From: Nostoc sp. FACHB-892
GTDB taxonomy: Bacteria > Cyanobacteriota > Cyanobacteriia > Cyanobacteriales > Nostocaceae
DNA length: 64,000 bases
Assembly: GCF_014698795.1 (NCBI RefSeq)
Contig: NZ_JACJTR010000007.1
Span: 1 to 64,000 of the forward strand
Reading direction: 5' to 3'
Position 1 is the stretch's first letter. Each line of letters begins with the position of its first letter. Below, in pieces: positions 1 through 8,827 of the stretch. A model generated the notes under the pieces. The model did not search any database. It was not told the origin of the DNA and worked only from the letters and a program-made list of their open reading frames with translations. Both the position numbers and the translations under genes were made by a program.

Positions 1-374
1 TACAAGCTTTACGTGATCGCATCCAAGAAATATTCGACCAACTTTCATTTGAGCAGGTGATTTCTGTCTCTTCTTATAATTTTATCCTAGAAGCTCTTTT
101 CTATGCAGCTTCATATTAAATTGGTATCAGAGGGATAAAGTTAGCTATTAACAAGACTAACTCATTAATCATCTTCTTAATTCTTAGTAATTCAGATGTG
201 AGACAGAATCAGCATCCATAAAAGACCGCGTTGATGATACTTTTCAACGCTTCAAAAAAGCGAAAGTGTGGGATGATCCGAAGAAAAAATCCAAAGTAGA
301 GAAGTTGTTAGCTCAGTTAGATGCACTGATGCAAGGCGACAACCCAAAGTAAACCAATGTGGTAATTCTCGAAA
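1..374 (+). other. Gene remnants at the left window edge
   Basis: Two short open stretches lie on the plus strand. The first (3-119, stop TAA) enters from outside the window and looks like the C-terminal 38 residues of a protein I do not recognise. The second (191-352) encodes about 53 residues, charged and lysine-rich near its end, but has no plausible start after the preceding TAA at 188-190. They are in different frames, so they are either ends of two genes or pieces of one decayed gene. The tail lies 22 bases from the end of the convergent replication gene. Confidence 0.25.
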
Positions 375-3300
375 CTATTCAATTTGCTCTCTTAAGGATG
401 GCGACATAATCATTAGTCCTCGGACAACCTCTTCAGGTGTGGCTGTGCCATTGATTACCTTTGGTATAATCACCATCACTTCTAAAGCTAAATTGGTGGG
501 AATTCCCCTTGCTTCTAACCGCTTCAACTCTAAAATGTCAATCCCTGCTGCCAATTCCTCTAAAGACAATTGCTGCTGATATTTTTGATGAAGTTGCCAG
601 AGATGCGAACGCTGGTTTTCTGAAAGTAGCGACCAAACTTGATCAATCTCGGCTTGGTTCGCCGCAACTTCTCCCCAATTAGAAATTTTTAGTAGTTTCT
701 CAATTACCGCTTCTGTGGACTGCTGATGATTTTCAACTGGTAACTCAGCTATGATTACCTGACTTTCTGAGTCATGAGTGATGACTATTGACTCAACTTC
801 TTCTGTTAGGGTCTGTGTTTTTTGCTCTGCGTACTGTTCTTGTAATGTAGTCAGCGTATTAATTTCGGTTTCTGCAAGTGCTGACAATTGGCAATTGGGA
901 ATTGTTGCTTGTACTTGTGCCTCCAGTTTGGCTTTGGCGGCTTTTTCTCTGGCTAGGATATCGCGCTCTACCCATGCCGTAAAAACTTCCTCTCGGCGAT
1001 CGCTAACGGGAACAGCGCGACCATCGACAAAAACCAGATTCCCCTCATCATCTTTTTGGAAGTCTGGCGCGGCGACACCGTAAATCCAGACTTGGTTTCC
1101 TCGTGTTCCCTCTCGCCGCAATCGGGGGAATTTATACCCAGTAAGAGACGCTAGTTTTTGACAGACTTGCATGGGAGTATTTAGAAGAGCAAACATATTA
1201 CTCTTAGCGCCAAGAATTAAGCTCAAATCAGACTGATGAGTTTTTGCTTTCTCAAATACTGCTTGTGCTAATGGGTGATTGTTGCTCAATCCGTCCGTTT
1301 CTCGAAGCTCTTTGTACCCAATCCAGTCTAAAGCATCAATTTTTTTCCCAATAAAGCTTTTATTAGTATCGGGAATGAAATAATCTCCACCGCCATTTTT
1401 TAAAGCGGTAGACATGACGTTTATTTCTCTATCCGGTAGAAATTCCCTACCCACGCCCAAATTGCGGGAACCCCATTTAGAACTAGCCCGTTGTCCAGAC
1501 AAAGCAACAAAGCACTTATCCCCATTCTCTAGTTTTTGGGTAAGAATTTTTACTAATTGTGCTGGATTATTACCCTGTACTAAATTTACCTGCCAAGGCT
1601 CTACAAACTGAAATGTATTTTCCACGAGAAAAGTGTCAATCTCTTGCCCAAGCAGCCCTTTGATAAAGTCAATACCAATATCGTTTAAGTCAGCATCGGC
1701 AATGAAGATTTTCCTACCATAATTAACAACATTTTGTAGCAGGCGTTTGAAATTTTTGATGATGGCTACGCGATCTGTCTGACAAGTCGAACTGCTCAAC
1801 AAATGCCAGATTAGCTGCATGATTTCATCCAAAATCAACCAGCACCCTTTCCACTCATCAGGGTTAAATTTGGCTTGGCTTTTTGGATGTAAGCTATCAA
1901 TTACTAAGCCCATTCCGAAATGTGAGCCTTGCTCAGTCTGCTTCACTTCGGTAATGAAAGGTAATCCCAGTTTTTTTACAAGCTGCGTAGCAAGTTGCAC
2001 CCGATGGGTAATTACTAACACTCTCCTCTCACCAGCGCGAATTATCGGGTCAGTTAGCCACTGAAGCAAGTGAGTTTTACCTGTGTTCTTTGGCGATTTC
2101 AAGCCTATTAGCTGCTTACCCAAAGGAATAGCCAACTCACCCAAGTAACGCTGATTTAAGTTCAAATCTGGGGTGTATGTGAGCCGCCTTAGTTGCTTGG
2201 TGTTCCACTCATCTAATTTCAGGGCATCGCAGTAAATAGTATCAAATTGGTCGCGGCCGTAAGCGGCTAGTACATCATCAATCCCTTTTCCTAATGCCAG
2301 ATGCCACCCCATTACTCGGACTTCACAGCCGCGCAAAGATAAAAGCTTGGCAGTTTTAGCGATCGCACCATTCACGCTTCTAACTGTGGTGCGCTTCACA
2401 TCGGCATCGAAACAGAAATAAATTCGTCTGCCTGGTTGAGCATAAGCGGCTAACTGTGGGATCAGATACGGTGCGCCGCTATTCTCGCCATATTCATCCT
2501 TTGGTTGGCGACGGCCTCCCCACACTCCGGGTATACCAATGGCGACATAACCACAAGATAAGATTGCAGCTGCTTTTTTAGCACCCTCGCAGATGATAAC
2601 GGGAATTTGGGTATTCTCTCTCACCCATCGCCAAAAATTACCATAAGGTAAACTTTGGTAATTTTCTGGTAGTGCCACATCGTAGCGGCGACCGATTAAT
2701 TCCCAGATCCGGGCGGGAATCCGTAAGGCAAAAATTTCTGTGTCAACTTTGGGGGGATGCTCATACTTAATTGCCTTGCTGTTACCCTCATCTATTCTTG
2801 GCGTGTTGGGCTTGAAGCATCCCCAATCGGAATCTTCACCAGTGATAATATTTATTCCGCTACACCACCAACCACCATTAGAGAGGTGAGCATATCGCCG
2901 CATATCCCTATCGCGTAGCCGCCCATCGTTACGGCGGCTGATTTTATCGGAGTAGAGCAAGTAATCAAAAGCGGCATTCCCTGACAGCGATTTGAAGTTA
3001 AGTGCCGCTATCTCACTGTCAATCCCACTCTCACCCCACTCTTGCCAGTGGCTTGCTTCAAAATCTTCTCTGGCTGGCAAAGTATAAGGTGCGGATGGCT
3101 CTTTGAATCCTTGATAATTACCCAGTGCTTGAATTTCGCTATCATGGTGATGGCTACGCCCAGAGCAGGCATCGCCTTGCGCCATATCATTTTGGTTGGA
3201 GGCTACAACAACTTGATGGACTTTTCCATCTCTGGACTCAAGTCTTGAGACTTCATGCAAAGCCCAAGGGGTACTTCTGAGCTTACCTCGCTTGTTGAAT

Positions 3301-3377
3301 TTTCTAAAAACCTGCCTTAGTTCTTGATTTAGTGATTTTTGGGGTGAGGCTATCTTGCCGAATCCTTTGTGATTCAT
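375..3377 (-). CDS. CyRepA1-like plasmid replication protein (DUF3854 TOPRIM-like plus helicase)
   Basis: This 1000-residue protein has the layout of the cyanobacterial plasmid replication proteins called CyRepA1. Around residues 258-370 is a DUF3854/TOPRIM-like domain with ICEG (Glu264) and a DAD motif (324-326). It is followed by a P-loop GLKSPKNTGKT (425-435), a DE Walker B pair (517-518) and a later ADAD segment, as in a superfamily helicase. The C-terminal 250 residues look like a linker and coil. The ATG is 5-10 bases after a strong GGAGGGG ribosome site. In plasmids this protein starts replication; here it sits beside broken mobile genes, so it marks either an integrated plasmid or an integrative element. 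The frame is intact from end to end. Assignment to the CyRepA1 family is from memory of the domain order. Confidence 0.75.
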   Translation of the reverse strand: MNHKGFGKIASPQKSLNQELRQVFRKFNKRGKLRSTPWALHEVSRLESRDGKVHQVVVASNQNDMAQGDACSGRSHHHDSEIQALGNYQGFKEPSAPYTLPAREDFEASHWQEWGESGIDSEIAALNFKSLSGNAAFDYLLYSDKISRRNDGRLRDRDMRRYAHLSNGGWWCSGINIITGEDSDWGCFKPNTPRIDEGNSKAIKYEHPPKVDTEIFALRIPARIWELIGRRYDVALPENYQSLPYGNFWRWVRENTQIPVIICEGAKKAAAILSCGYVAIGIPGVWGGRRQPKDEYGENSGAPYLIPQLAAYAQPGRRIYFCFDADVKRTTVRSVNGAIAKTAKLLSLRGCEVRVMGWHLALGKGIDDVLAAYGRDQFDTIYCDALKLDEWNTKQLRRLTYTPDLNLNQRYLGELAIPLGKQLIGLKSPKNTGKTHLLQWLTDPIIRAGERRVLVITHRVQLATQLVKKLGLPFITEVKQTEQGSHFGMGLVIDSLHPKSQAKFNPDEWKGCWLILDEIMQLIWHLLSSSTCQTDRVAIIKNFKRLLQNVVNYGRKIFIADADLNDIGIDFIKGLLGQEIDTFLVENTFQFVEPWQVNLVQGNNPAQLVKILTQKLENGDKCFVALSGQRASSKWGSRNLGVGREFLPDREINVMSTALKNGGGDYFIPDTNKSFIGKKIDALDWIGYKELRETDGLSNNHPLAQAVFEKAKTHQSDLSLILGAKSNMFALLNTPMQVCQKLASLTGYKFPRLRREGTRGNQVWIYGVAAPDFQKDDEGNLVFVDGRAVPVSDRREEVFTAWVERDILAREKAAKAKLEAQVQATIPNCQLSALAETEINTLTTLQEQYAEQKTQTLTEEVESIVITHDSESQVIIAELPVENHQQSTEAVIEKLLKISNWGEVAANQAEIDQVWSLLSENQRSHLWQLHQKYQQQLSLEELAAGIDILELKRLEARGIPTNLALEVMVIIPKVINGTATPEEVVRGLMIMSPSLREQIE

Positions 3378-3475
3378 ACTGCCACCCCTCCAACCTTGGC
3401 TTCAATTTGGAGAAGTACGGCGGCCACCTGACTACTAAACCAGCCAAGCTTGACTAATCGCTGTAAGTAAAAGGA

Positions 3476-3706
3476 CTACTCTAAGTTGAGGTTAGGCGAT
3501 CGCAGTAACTCATCCGGGTCGGGGCATGGTCTTAGAGCAACGTCACAGCAACCCGCTTTTAAATATTTGGTGCTAGTTCGGCGATCGCTTATATGGTTTG
3601 ATAATTCCGAAATTCGAGATTCTTGATTGTTGGGGAAAGTTTGCGTTAAAATACTAGAATTTTCATTCGCAAACCCCTGTCTGTCAAAAGTGAGGGGTTT
3701 ATTCAT
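3476..3706 (-). CDS. Small hypothetical protein upstream of the rep gene
   Basis: The 76-residue product is not recognised. It starts at an ATG preceded by AAAGGA at a good distance, which supports real translation. It lies 98 bases upstream of the replication gene on the same strand, so it is probably its leader cistron or a copy-number or regulatory peptide; that role is inference from position only. It has no membrane segment. It contains a Cys-Cys and several Pro-Cys pairs near the C-terminus (GCCDVALRPCPDPDE). The reading frame includes one HIP1-like site, which is common in non-coding DNA here, so a spurious ORF remains possible. Confidence 0.4.
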   Translation of the reverse strand: MNKPLTFDRQGFANENSSILTQTFPNNQESRISELSNHISDRRTSTKYLKAGCCDVALRPCPDPDELLRSPNLNLE

Positions 3707-3762
3707 TGGGTTGTCCTTTGTTGGTTTGGACAGCCCCTTAACTTTTAAATTTGCAGATTGTA

Positions 3763-3896
3763 GGGATTAGTCGGTAAGCTTGAAATAGTTATAAATTTAA
3801 TTAGACTTGCTGGTTGCAGAGTCCGGGGGCTGAAACGTCTAGTAAACGTTTCTTTGTGCGCTGCTTTTGCTTACCGTAGTGGATTAATCTAATCCC
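3763..3896 (-). promoter_or_regulatory. Nested inverted repeats in the rep leader; candidate origin or control region
   Basis: The 347-base gap (3707-4053) before the rep operon contains two nested inverted repeats. The outer arms are GGGATTAG plus CGGTAAGC (3763-3779) and GCTTACCG plus CTAATCCC (3869-3896). The inner arms GAAACGT (3832-3838) and ACGTTTC (3846-3852) form a hairpin. Its place directly upstream of a plasmid replication gene suggests a copy-control RNA, promoter-operator or replication origin. No classic iterons are visible, so the role is inferred. Confidence 0.4.
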
Positions 3897-4053
3897 TGCG
3901 ATCGCACTCAAAAAGCTGAGGGCTGTGTAGCTAGCATTTTTTTGCTAGTTATTTTGTGAACTTTAGATGAATTAAGCTAAGATTTTATATCTTTTGTGTA
4001 GTCCTCAAAAATACAAACTATTGGTAAGGGGATTGCATACTTTGGAAATCTCT

Positions 4054-4224
4054 TCATATACCTGTACCGTCATTGCGTAGCTTGCCGCCTTTTGCATCGC
4101 GGAGTATCCGTAAAACTTCTTCTAAAAGTACTGTCTGACTGGACAAGGTTCTATTTGTGTTCGCCTCAAATCGCTCTAATCTCTCGTAGAGTTGAGCGAT
4201 CGCGGCGCTATCTGTTTCACTCAT
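4054..4224 (-). CDS. Small coiled-coil-like protein overlapping the Uma2 gene
   Basis: A 56-residue ORF starts at an ATG that overlaps the last bases of the upstream Uma2 gene by 8 bases, the usual sign of translational coupling. The product begins MSETDSAAIAQLYERLERFE and is mostly a charged helix with heptad-like leucines, ending in a glycine-rich tail. Short helical partners of this kind often follow Uma2/DUF820 genes in cyanobacteria. I do not recognise a specific family. Confidence 0.5.
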   Translation of the reverse strand: MSETDSAAIAQLYERLERFEANTNRTLSSQTVLLEEVLRILRDAKGGKLRNDGTGI

Positions 4225-4876
4225 TGTCCGCTTTTAGTCCCTGTTCAAATTCATCAACAGCCTGAATTGAATCTGAAATTGTAATGCATTGCTCTAGCAA
4301 GGAAATGTCTAATCCTGGTAGTATTTCGCTTGCTGCCCTAAGCTCATAGCCATAAGTATCAGGGAAAATGCTGGCAAGCTCAGTCTGGGAATTGTCCCGT
4401 AGGTGGTATAGCTTAAACTGGTTTCTCTCCCAGAACCAAACTTCTGCAACTCCTAATCTTCGGTAGATTTCCAATTTACTTATGTTGCCACTGGTGAGAA
4501 CTACTTCTATGGCTAAGTCCGGTACACTTTTCTCTTCACCTATGCAGTAACATTCGTCTGGTTCCGCACCTGCTTTTTTTGCTTTATTTCTAAAAGTAGA
4601 ACTTCCCATAGGTACAAAACGAATACGCTTGCTGTAAAAGAAACGCTCTAACAGCATCCCTAAATTCGTTTTGATTTTTTCATGCCTGATTGATGGCGAC
4701 ACTATCTCTAATATTCCATCTAAATAAGTAACACGGTAATGAGAGTTGTTTTCTAGTTTGACTAGTAGCGATTCATAGCTCTCCCAACTCACGCCACTGC
4801 TGATAAACCTTTCCTCTGGGTCTGAGGTATGACCCAATTCTGGCTGATCAATTAGTTCTTTAAGACTGCTGACCAT
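4217..4876 (-). CDS. Uma2 family putative endonuclease (DUF820)
   Basis: The 219-residue protein matches the Uma2/DUF820 family, a PD-(D/E)XK nuclease-fold group much expanded in cyanobacteria. Visible features are the YLDGILEIVSP strand (about residues 51-61), the conserved AEPDECYCI (around 104-112), PDLAIEVVLTSG (about 119-130) with the catalytic Asp and Glu, and the KLEIYRRLGVAEVWFW segment. Length is typical. The family's target and biological role are unknown; many members behave as mobile or selfish genes. It is coupled to the following 56-residue ORF. The gene looks intact, with all expected acidic residues present. Confidence 0.85.
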   Translation of the reverse strand: MVSSLKELIDQPELGHTSDPEERFISSGVSWESYESLLVKLENNSHYRVTYLDGILEIVSPSIRHEKIKTNLGMLLERFFYSKRIRFVPMGSSTFRNKAKKAGAEPDECYCIGEEKSVPDLAIEVVLTSGNISKLEIYRRLGVAEVWFWERNQFKLYHLRDNSQTELASIFPDTYGYELRAASEILPGLDISLLEQCITISDSIQAVDEFEQGLKADNE

Positions 4877-4953
4877 TGTAAATTCTCCCGTTTAATCTTT
4901 TGGCGAAACCGAATAGTTCGCCGTAGGCATCGCTACTTAGATTTGTGCTTCTG

Positions 4954-5121
4954 TCATGCTGATTTATTTTGTTCTAGTTTCTTTTGTTCGGCGATCGCCC
5001 GTTTTACTAGCACCCTAGTCAATTGGGGAACCGTTAAAAACTCTTTGTTCGCCCAATGGTCTAGGAATTCTATATCCTCCTGATCTAATCTCAAGGTTAT
5101 TCGTGGCTTGCTTGAAGGCAT
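4954..5121 (-). CDS. Ribbon-helix-helix (CopG/Arc-like) DNA-binding protein
   Basis: The 55-residue protein starts MPSSKPRITLRLDQEDIEFL. The short beta strand RITLRL followed by two helices is the ribbon-helix-helix fold used by CopG, ParG and antitoxin repressors. A longer version starting at a TTG (5151) is possible, but the ATG at 5121 puts the strand near the N-terminus as expected. No toxin gene is adjacent. It is divergent from the HTH gene at 5392, with a palindrome between them, so autoregulation or a plasmid partition or copy-control role is likely by inference. Confidence 0.65.
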   Translation of the reverse strand: MPSSKPRITLRLDQEDIEFLDHWANKEFLTVPQLTRVLVKRAIAEQKKLEQNKSA

Positions 5122-5213
5122 AAGAACAACTATATAAACACTTTTGTCCAATTATGGCTCCAAATACCGACCAAAAGCGTTTTATAGTTCCTAGTTGACT
5201 AAGTGACGCACCT

Positions 5214-5238
5214 ATTGCTATATTAGCACCATAGCAAT
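5214..5238. promoter_or_regulatory. Palindrome in the divergent gap, candidate operator
   Basis: ATTGCTAT (5214-5221) and ATAGCAAT (5231-5238) form an exact inverted repeat with a 9-base spacer, in the 270-base gap (5122-5391) between the ribbon-helix-helix gene and the HTH gene. It lies about 95 bases upstream of the first and 155 bases upstream of the second. A binding site for the small repressor is plausible, not shown. Confidence 0.35.
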
Positions 5239-5391
5239 CGATCAACAACAAGTCACTAATTAGCGTCCTACGAGTACCCCAGAGACTTACGCAGTAAAGG
5301 GTTTAGCGTTTAGGTGCTACATACTGATGTGTACTTATTCTGATTGCTAGCTAGTTACTATCTGATTCACATTGATTACTGTAGTAAACCG

Positions 5392-5760
5392 ATGAAACCT
5401 AGACGGAGCAAGCATTATACAGACATAGACTCATTCCTTGATTTCCCATCTACCAAGACATATTTAGCTGAGGTCTTGGGTGTTAGCCGTTCTACTTTAG
5501 TCACTTGGGAAAATTTAGCCTTCTGGAGAATCCCCAGTTTCAGAGATGCCTACCCCAAAAAAGCCGATAACACTCACGATCGGGAGTCGCCCTTGTCGCC
5601 ATATCAAGCATGGGTTTTGGGGAGAGTAGGGCGATTAATGGCTCAACTCCGACGCAGCGATCGCGTCAAAGGCTATATCGCCAAAAACCCGAATGATTTT
5701 TCTAGATACCGCTATCAGCAAGCATTCCAGCAATTACAGAAATTACAAAAAGGAGCGTAA
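5392..5760 (+). CDS. HTH-type hypothetical protein of plasmid type
   Basis: The product is 122 residues from the ATG at 5392 (MKPRRSKHYTDIDSF); a longer form from TTG 5344 is less likely. Residues about 24-42 (YLAEVLGVSRSTLVTWENL) form a helix-turn-helix. The C-terminal half is arginine-rich with helical YRYQQAFQQLQKLQ. I recognise no named family; similar HTH proteins occur near replication and partition genes on cyanobacterial plasmids. It is followed 3 bases later by another start codon, so the two were an operon before the insertion at 5834. Function is probably DNA binding. Confidence 0.55.
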   Translation: MKPRRSKHYTDIDSFLDFPSTKTYLAEVLGVSRSTLVTWENLAFWRIPSFRDAYPKKADNTHDRESPLSPYQAWVLGRVGRLMAQLRRSDRVKGYIAKNPNDFSRYRYQQAFQQLQKLQKGA

Positions 5761-5763
5761 ATC

Positions 5764-5834
5764 ATGGCAGCACGGAAGAGAACCACAGCACCAACAGCAG
5801 ACACAATCAGCATTCATGATGCTTGCCTAAAATA
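5764..5834 (+). pseudogene. 5' stub of a gene cut by the IS630 element
   Basis: An ORF starts at ATG 5764, three bases after the preceding stop, and encodes MAARKRTTAPTADTISIHDA followed by three more residues. It then runs into the TA dinucleotide (5833-5834) that borders the insertion sequence, where a stop arises. The sequence on the other side of the element belongs to hsdR, a different gene, so the rest of this gene is gone and not merely displaced. Confidence 0.55.
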
Positions 5835-7024
5835 AGCTAATCGGCATTTAAGCTGCAACATACTGGCTATTGCTTTTGTTTTTGATTTTCCGATGCCACT
5901 TGATCACTAACTCGCCTTGATTCAACAGCTTATCTAGCAGTGATTTTAATTCATCTACTGATTTGAATAACCGATGAGCAATATATTCTTTACATGAGTA
6001 CCAGACTAACTCGATAATGTTGTAATCAGGGCTATAAGCCGGCAGGAATTCTAAAATACAATTTGGAAAGTCTTCAGCTATTTTAGCTAGAACATCTTTG
6101 CGTTTATGAAAAATAGCATTATCTAAAAATAAAATAATCTTTGGCCCAAATTTTGCAAAATCTTCAAAATGGTTTTCAATACTAGCCCATTCTTGCTTAA
6201 TTAATTCATTTAATTGTTGTAATTGCTCATAAAAAATATCGGCGTTTCCTTTTTTTACAAAAAAGCATACCCGTTTCCGGTCTAATTCTCTAATTGCTCC
6301 CATCACATTAACTCGACCACAACGCCGTTCCCCTGGAACACTTTTTCGTTTTCCTTTTCTACCCTAACTCTTGCGTCTAATCACACGTAAACTAAAACCA
6401 CTCTCGTCCCAAAACCACACCTGTAAACGCTCTGGCTCTTCTCGCGCTATTTTTAAATATTGAGTAAGCTTCTCCCTGAACTTGGCTCTTTCAATTGGAT
6501 TTTGTTTATCTTCTAAGCTAGATTTAGCCCAGATATAACTATACTTTTTTCTCTTTAATATCCTTCTTACTTGAGAACTACTTAAATCAATTCCTGTTTT
6601 TTCGGTTAAATATGTAGCTAGTCGTTCTGCCGTCCATTTACCAAATTCGTATCCTAAATCTGATGGTTCTTGAGCAACAGTTTTTAATAGCAGCTCAATA
6701 TATTCAGGAGTAGCTTTGCGGTAATGTCCATACTCTCTTTTATTATGTAAAGTTTCTAGATTATCTGGATTACCGTGCATATACCAATATGCTACTGTCC
6801 TGTGCGAACAACCTAAAAATTTAGCAATTTCGTGTTGTGGTTTCCCATCATTCTGTAGCAGAATAATGAGAATTCTTTCTCTGACGTGTGGTAGATCACT
6901 TTCTTTTAGAGCTTCCTGTAGCTTGCTGACTTGCTCCGGCGTTAAAAAGTTTTTGGCTGCTGGTGGCATAGTTGCTTTTAAACGACTTCCTCTTCTTATT
7001 ATGCAACTTGCGTGCCGATTAGCT
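5835..7024 (-). mobile_element. IS630-family insertion sequence, 1190 bp
   Basis: The ends are inverted repeats: AGCTAATCGGCA at 5835-5846 and its complement at 7013-7024. The similarity extends to about 19 of 23 bases. Both ends are flanked by TA (5833-5834 and 7025-7026), the target duplication expected for IS630/Tc1-like elements. One transposase gene fills the interior on the minus strand. The outside flanks come from two unrelated genes, so the element now sits at a deletion junction. Confidence 0.85.
5848..6969 (-). pseudogene. IS630 transposase interrupted by one in-frame TAG
   Basis: Two open stretches (6367-6969 and 5848-6363) are in the same frame and separated only by TAG at 6364-6366. 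Together they give about 372 residues, the usual length. The N-terminal part has an HTH (QHEIAKFLGCSHRTVAYWY) and a second winged-helix-like region. The first catalytic Asp is in VWFWDESG, before the stop; the second Asp (LFLDNAIFHK) and the Glu (YNIIELVW) lie after it. The codon context RRKS-stop-GRKGKR suggests a former TGG Trp codon. As written the element cannot make a full DDE enzyme, unless the amber codon is read through or the base is an error. Confidence 0.85.
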
Positions 7025-7025
7025 T

Positions 7026-8357
7026 ATCTATCCTCGAATAGAGCAAATCAAACAATTAGAGTTTGCAACTGTAATTTCCAGTGGACACAACGATAATCCA
7101 GCTTGGAAGCAGTGGAGTGACAAAGCCAAAGTAGAAGAGTACATCAACCGTTTTAAAAAACCACTGGTGCATACTGATTCAAGCAAACAAGATGGTCTTA
7201 CTTTCCTCATTGTCAAAAGTATGCTGCTAACTGGGTTTGATGCCCCAATTGAGCAAGTTTTGTATTTGGATCGCTCAATGCAAGGACATGAATTATTACA
7301 AGCGATCGCTCGTGTCAACCGCACCTACTCATCTAAATCCTGTGGCTTTGTTGTAGACTACTACGGCGTTGCGCGACATCTTAAAAAAGCTTTGGCAGTT
7401 TATAGTGCTGAAGATATCCAAGGTGCTTTAATCAGCCTTAAGGATGAATTACCTAAGTTAGGCGATCAACATCAGCGCATGCTTGCAGTTTTCCAAGGAC
7501 AGGGTATTCATGATATTGCTGATGTCAATGCTTGCATTGATTTGCTGCGAGACATAAAAATCCGCGCTGAATTTGTAGTGAAGCTGAAGCAGTTCTTGGA
7601 AAGCTTAGATATTGTCATGCCCCGTCCAGAAGCATTACCTTACATACGGGACGCGAAAATTCTCGGTTACATCAACAAAGCTGCCGCTAACCTTTATCGT
7701 GATTTCCAACTCAATCTTTATGGCGCAGGAAATAAAGTGCGGCAACTCATAGATGAGTACATCGTAGCCAGTGGCATAGATCCTCAAGTCCCGCCAATCT
7801 CGATTATGGATGCTGACTTTGAGAGTGCTGTCAGCGCTCGAACTTCAGACCGTGCCAAAGCATCCGAGATGGAACACGCTGCCCGCTACCATATCAGCAA
7901 AAACTTTCAAGAAGACCCAGCCTACTACAAAAAATTAAGCGAACGGCTAGAAGACATCCTAGAAAAGTTTCAGGATAAATGGGCAGAATTGGTGGAAGCA
8001 CTACGCCAATTTACTCAAGATTTGCGGCAAGGTCGCCCAGAGGATGAAACTCAGCTTGACACGAAGACCCAAGCACCATTTTTCGGCATCCTAGTAGAAG
8101 AAATTGGCTTAGACCAGGAATTGCTCAAGCCAGAACTTGACAAACTGGCAGCAATTACAGTGGAAATGGTGGAACATATCCGTCAGGAAATTCGGATAGT
8201 AGATTTCTGGAGAAATGCCCACGCTCAAAACGTCTTGCGGGGGTGGTTTGTCCGTTTCTTAGATGACAACGATGTGATATCCTTCTCTCGACAGCAAGCA
8301 GTAAGCGATCGCATCGTAGAATTAGCCAAAGCCCTCCATGCAAGATTAACCACATGA
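7026..8357 (+). pseudogene. hsdR: hsdR remnant: C-terminal part of a type I restriction subunit
   Basis: The frame is open from the insertion-sequence border and encodes about 443 residues. It contains the helicase motif V-VI region (LLTGFDAPIEQVLYLDRSM and LLQAIARVNRTY) and the long helical C-terminal DUF3387-like domain of HsdR. The N-terminal nuclease, Walker A and DEAD-type motifs are missing, and no hsdM or hsdS is present. A GTG at 7167 could start a 396-residue fragment. It overlaps the next gene by 4 bases (ATGA). An intact HsdR is about 1000 residues, so more than half has been lost at the IS630 junction; the protein cannot be a working restriction enzyme. Confidence 0.85.
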
Positions 8358-8827
8358 GTGAGTCTCTGGTAATTGATGACTTATACTTTGTTTTGCACCG
8401 CAGTGACAAGCGCAAAACTGTAGGCATTACCATTGACCGGGGTGGAGAATTAATCCTTAATGCTCCCTCTGACTCTCCCCTGGAAATAATTGAGCAAATT
8501 GCCCAACAGAAGCGCTTTTGGATTTATACAAAATTAGCAGAAAAAGAATTACTCTGCCAAAATCGGTTTGAGAAAGAGTTTGTCAACGGTGAAGGATTTT
8601 ATTATCTAGGTCGGAGTTACCGACTGTTGCTAGTACCACCAAAATTAGCAACTCCTCTACGCCTTTACCAAGGTCGATTCATGATGAGGTCTAACGAACA
8701 TAACCATGCTAGGGAGCATTTTATTCATTGGTACACACAACACGCTGAACTGTGGTTACAGCGTCGGCTTAACCTGTTCTCTGCCAGACTTGGGGTAGCT
8801 CCCAGCATAATAAAAATCCGAGAATAA
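8354..8827 (+). pseudogene. YgjP-like metalloprotease gene, 3' truncated
   Basis: The 157-residue product matches the N-terminal two thirds of YgjP/DUF45 (M48-type) metallopeptidases, often found directly after hsdR in type I restriction loci. The beta-rich start, the RLYQGRFMMR segment and WLQRRLNLFSARLGVAPS are typical. The family normally continues with a YRWGSC-like segment and an HExxH zinc site. Here it stops after KIRE, exactly where sequence of the oppositely oriented tnsB remnant begins (about 8824). The catalytic part is therefore deleted. Translation is coupled to hsdR by the ATGA overlap. Confidence 0.75.
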
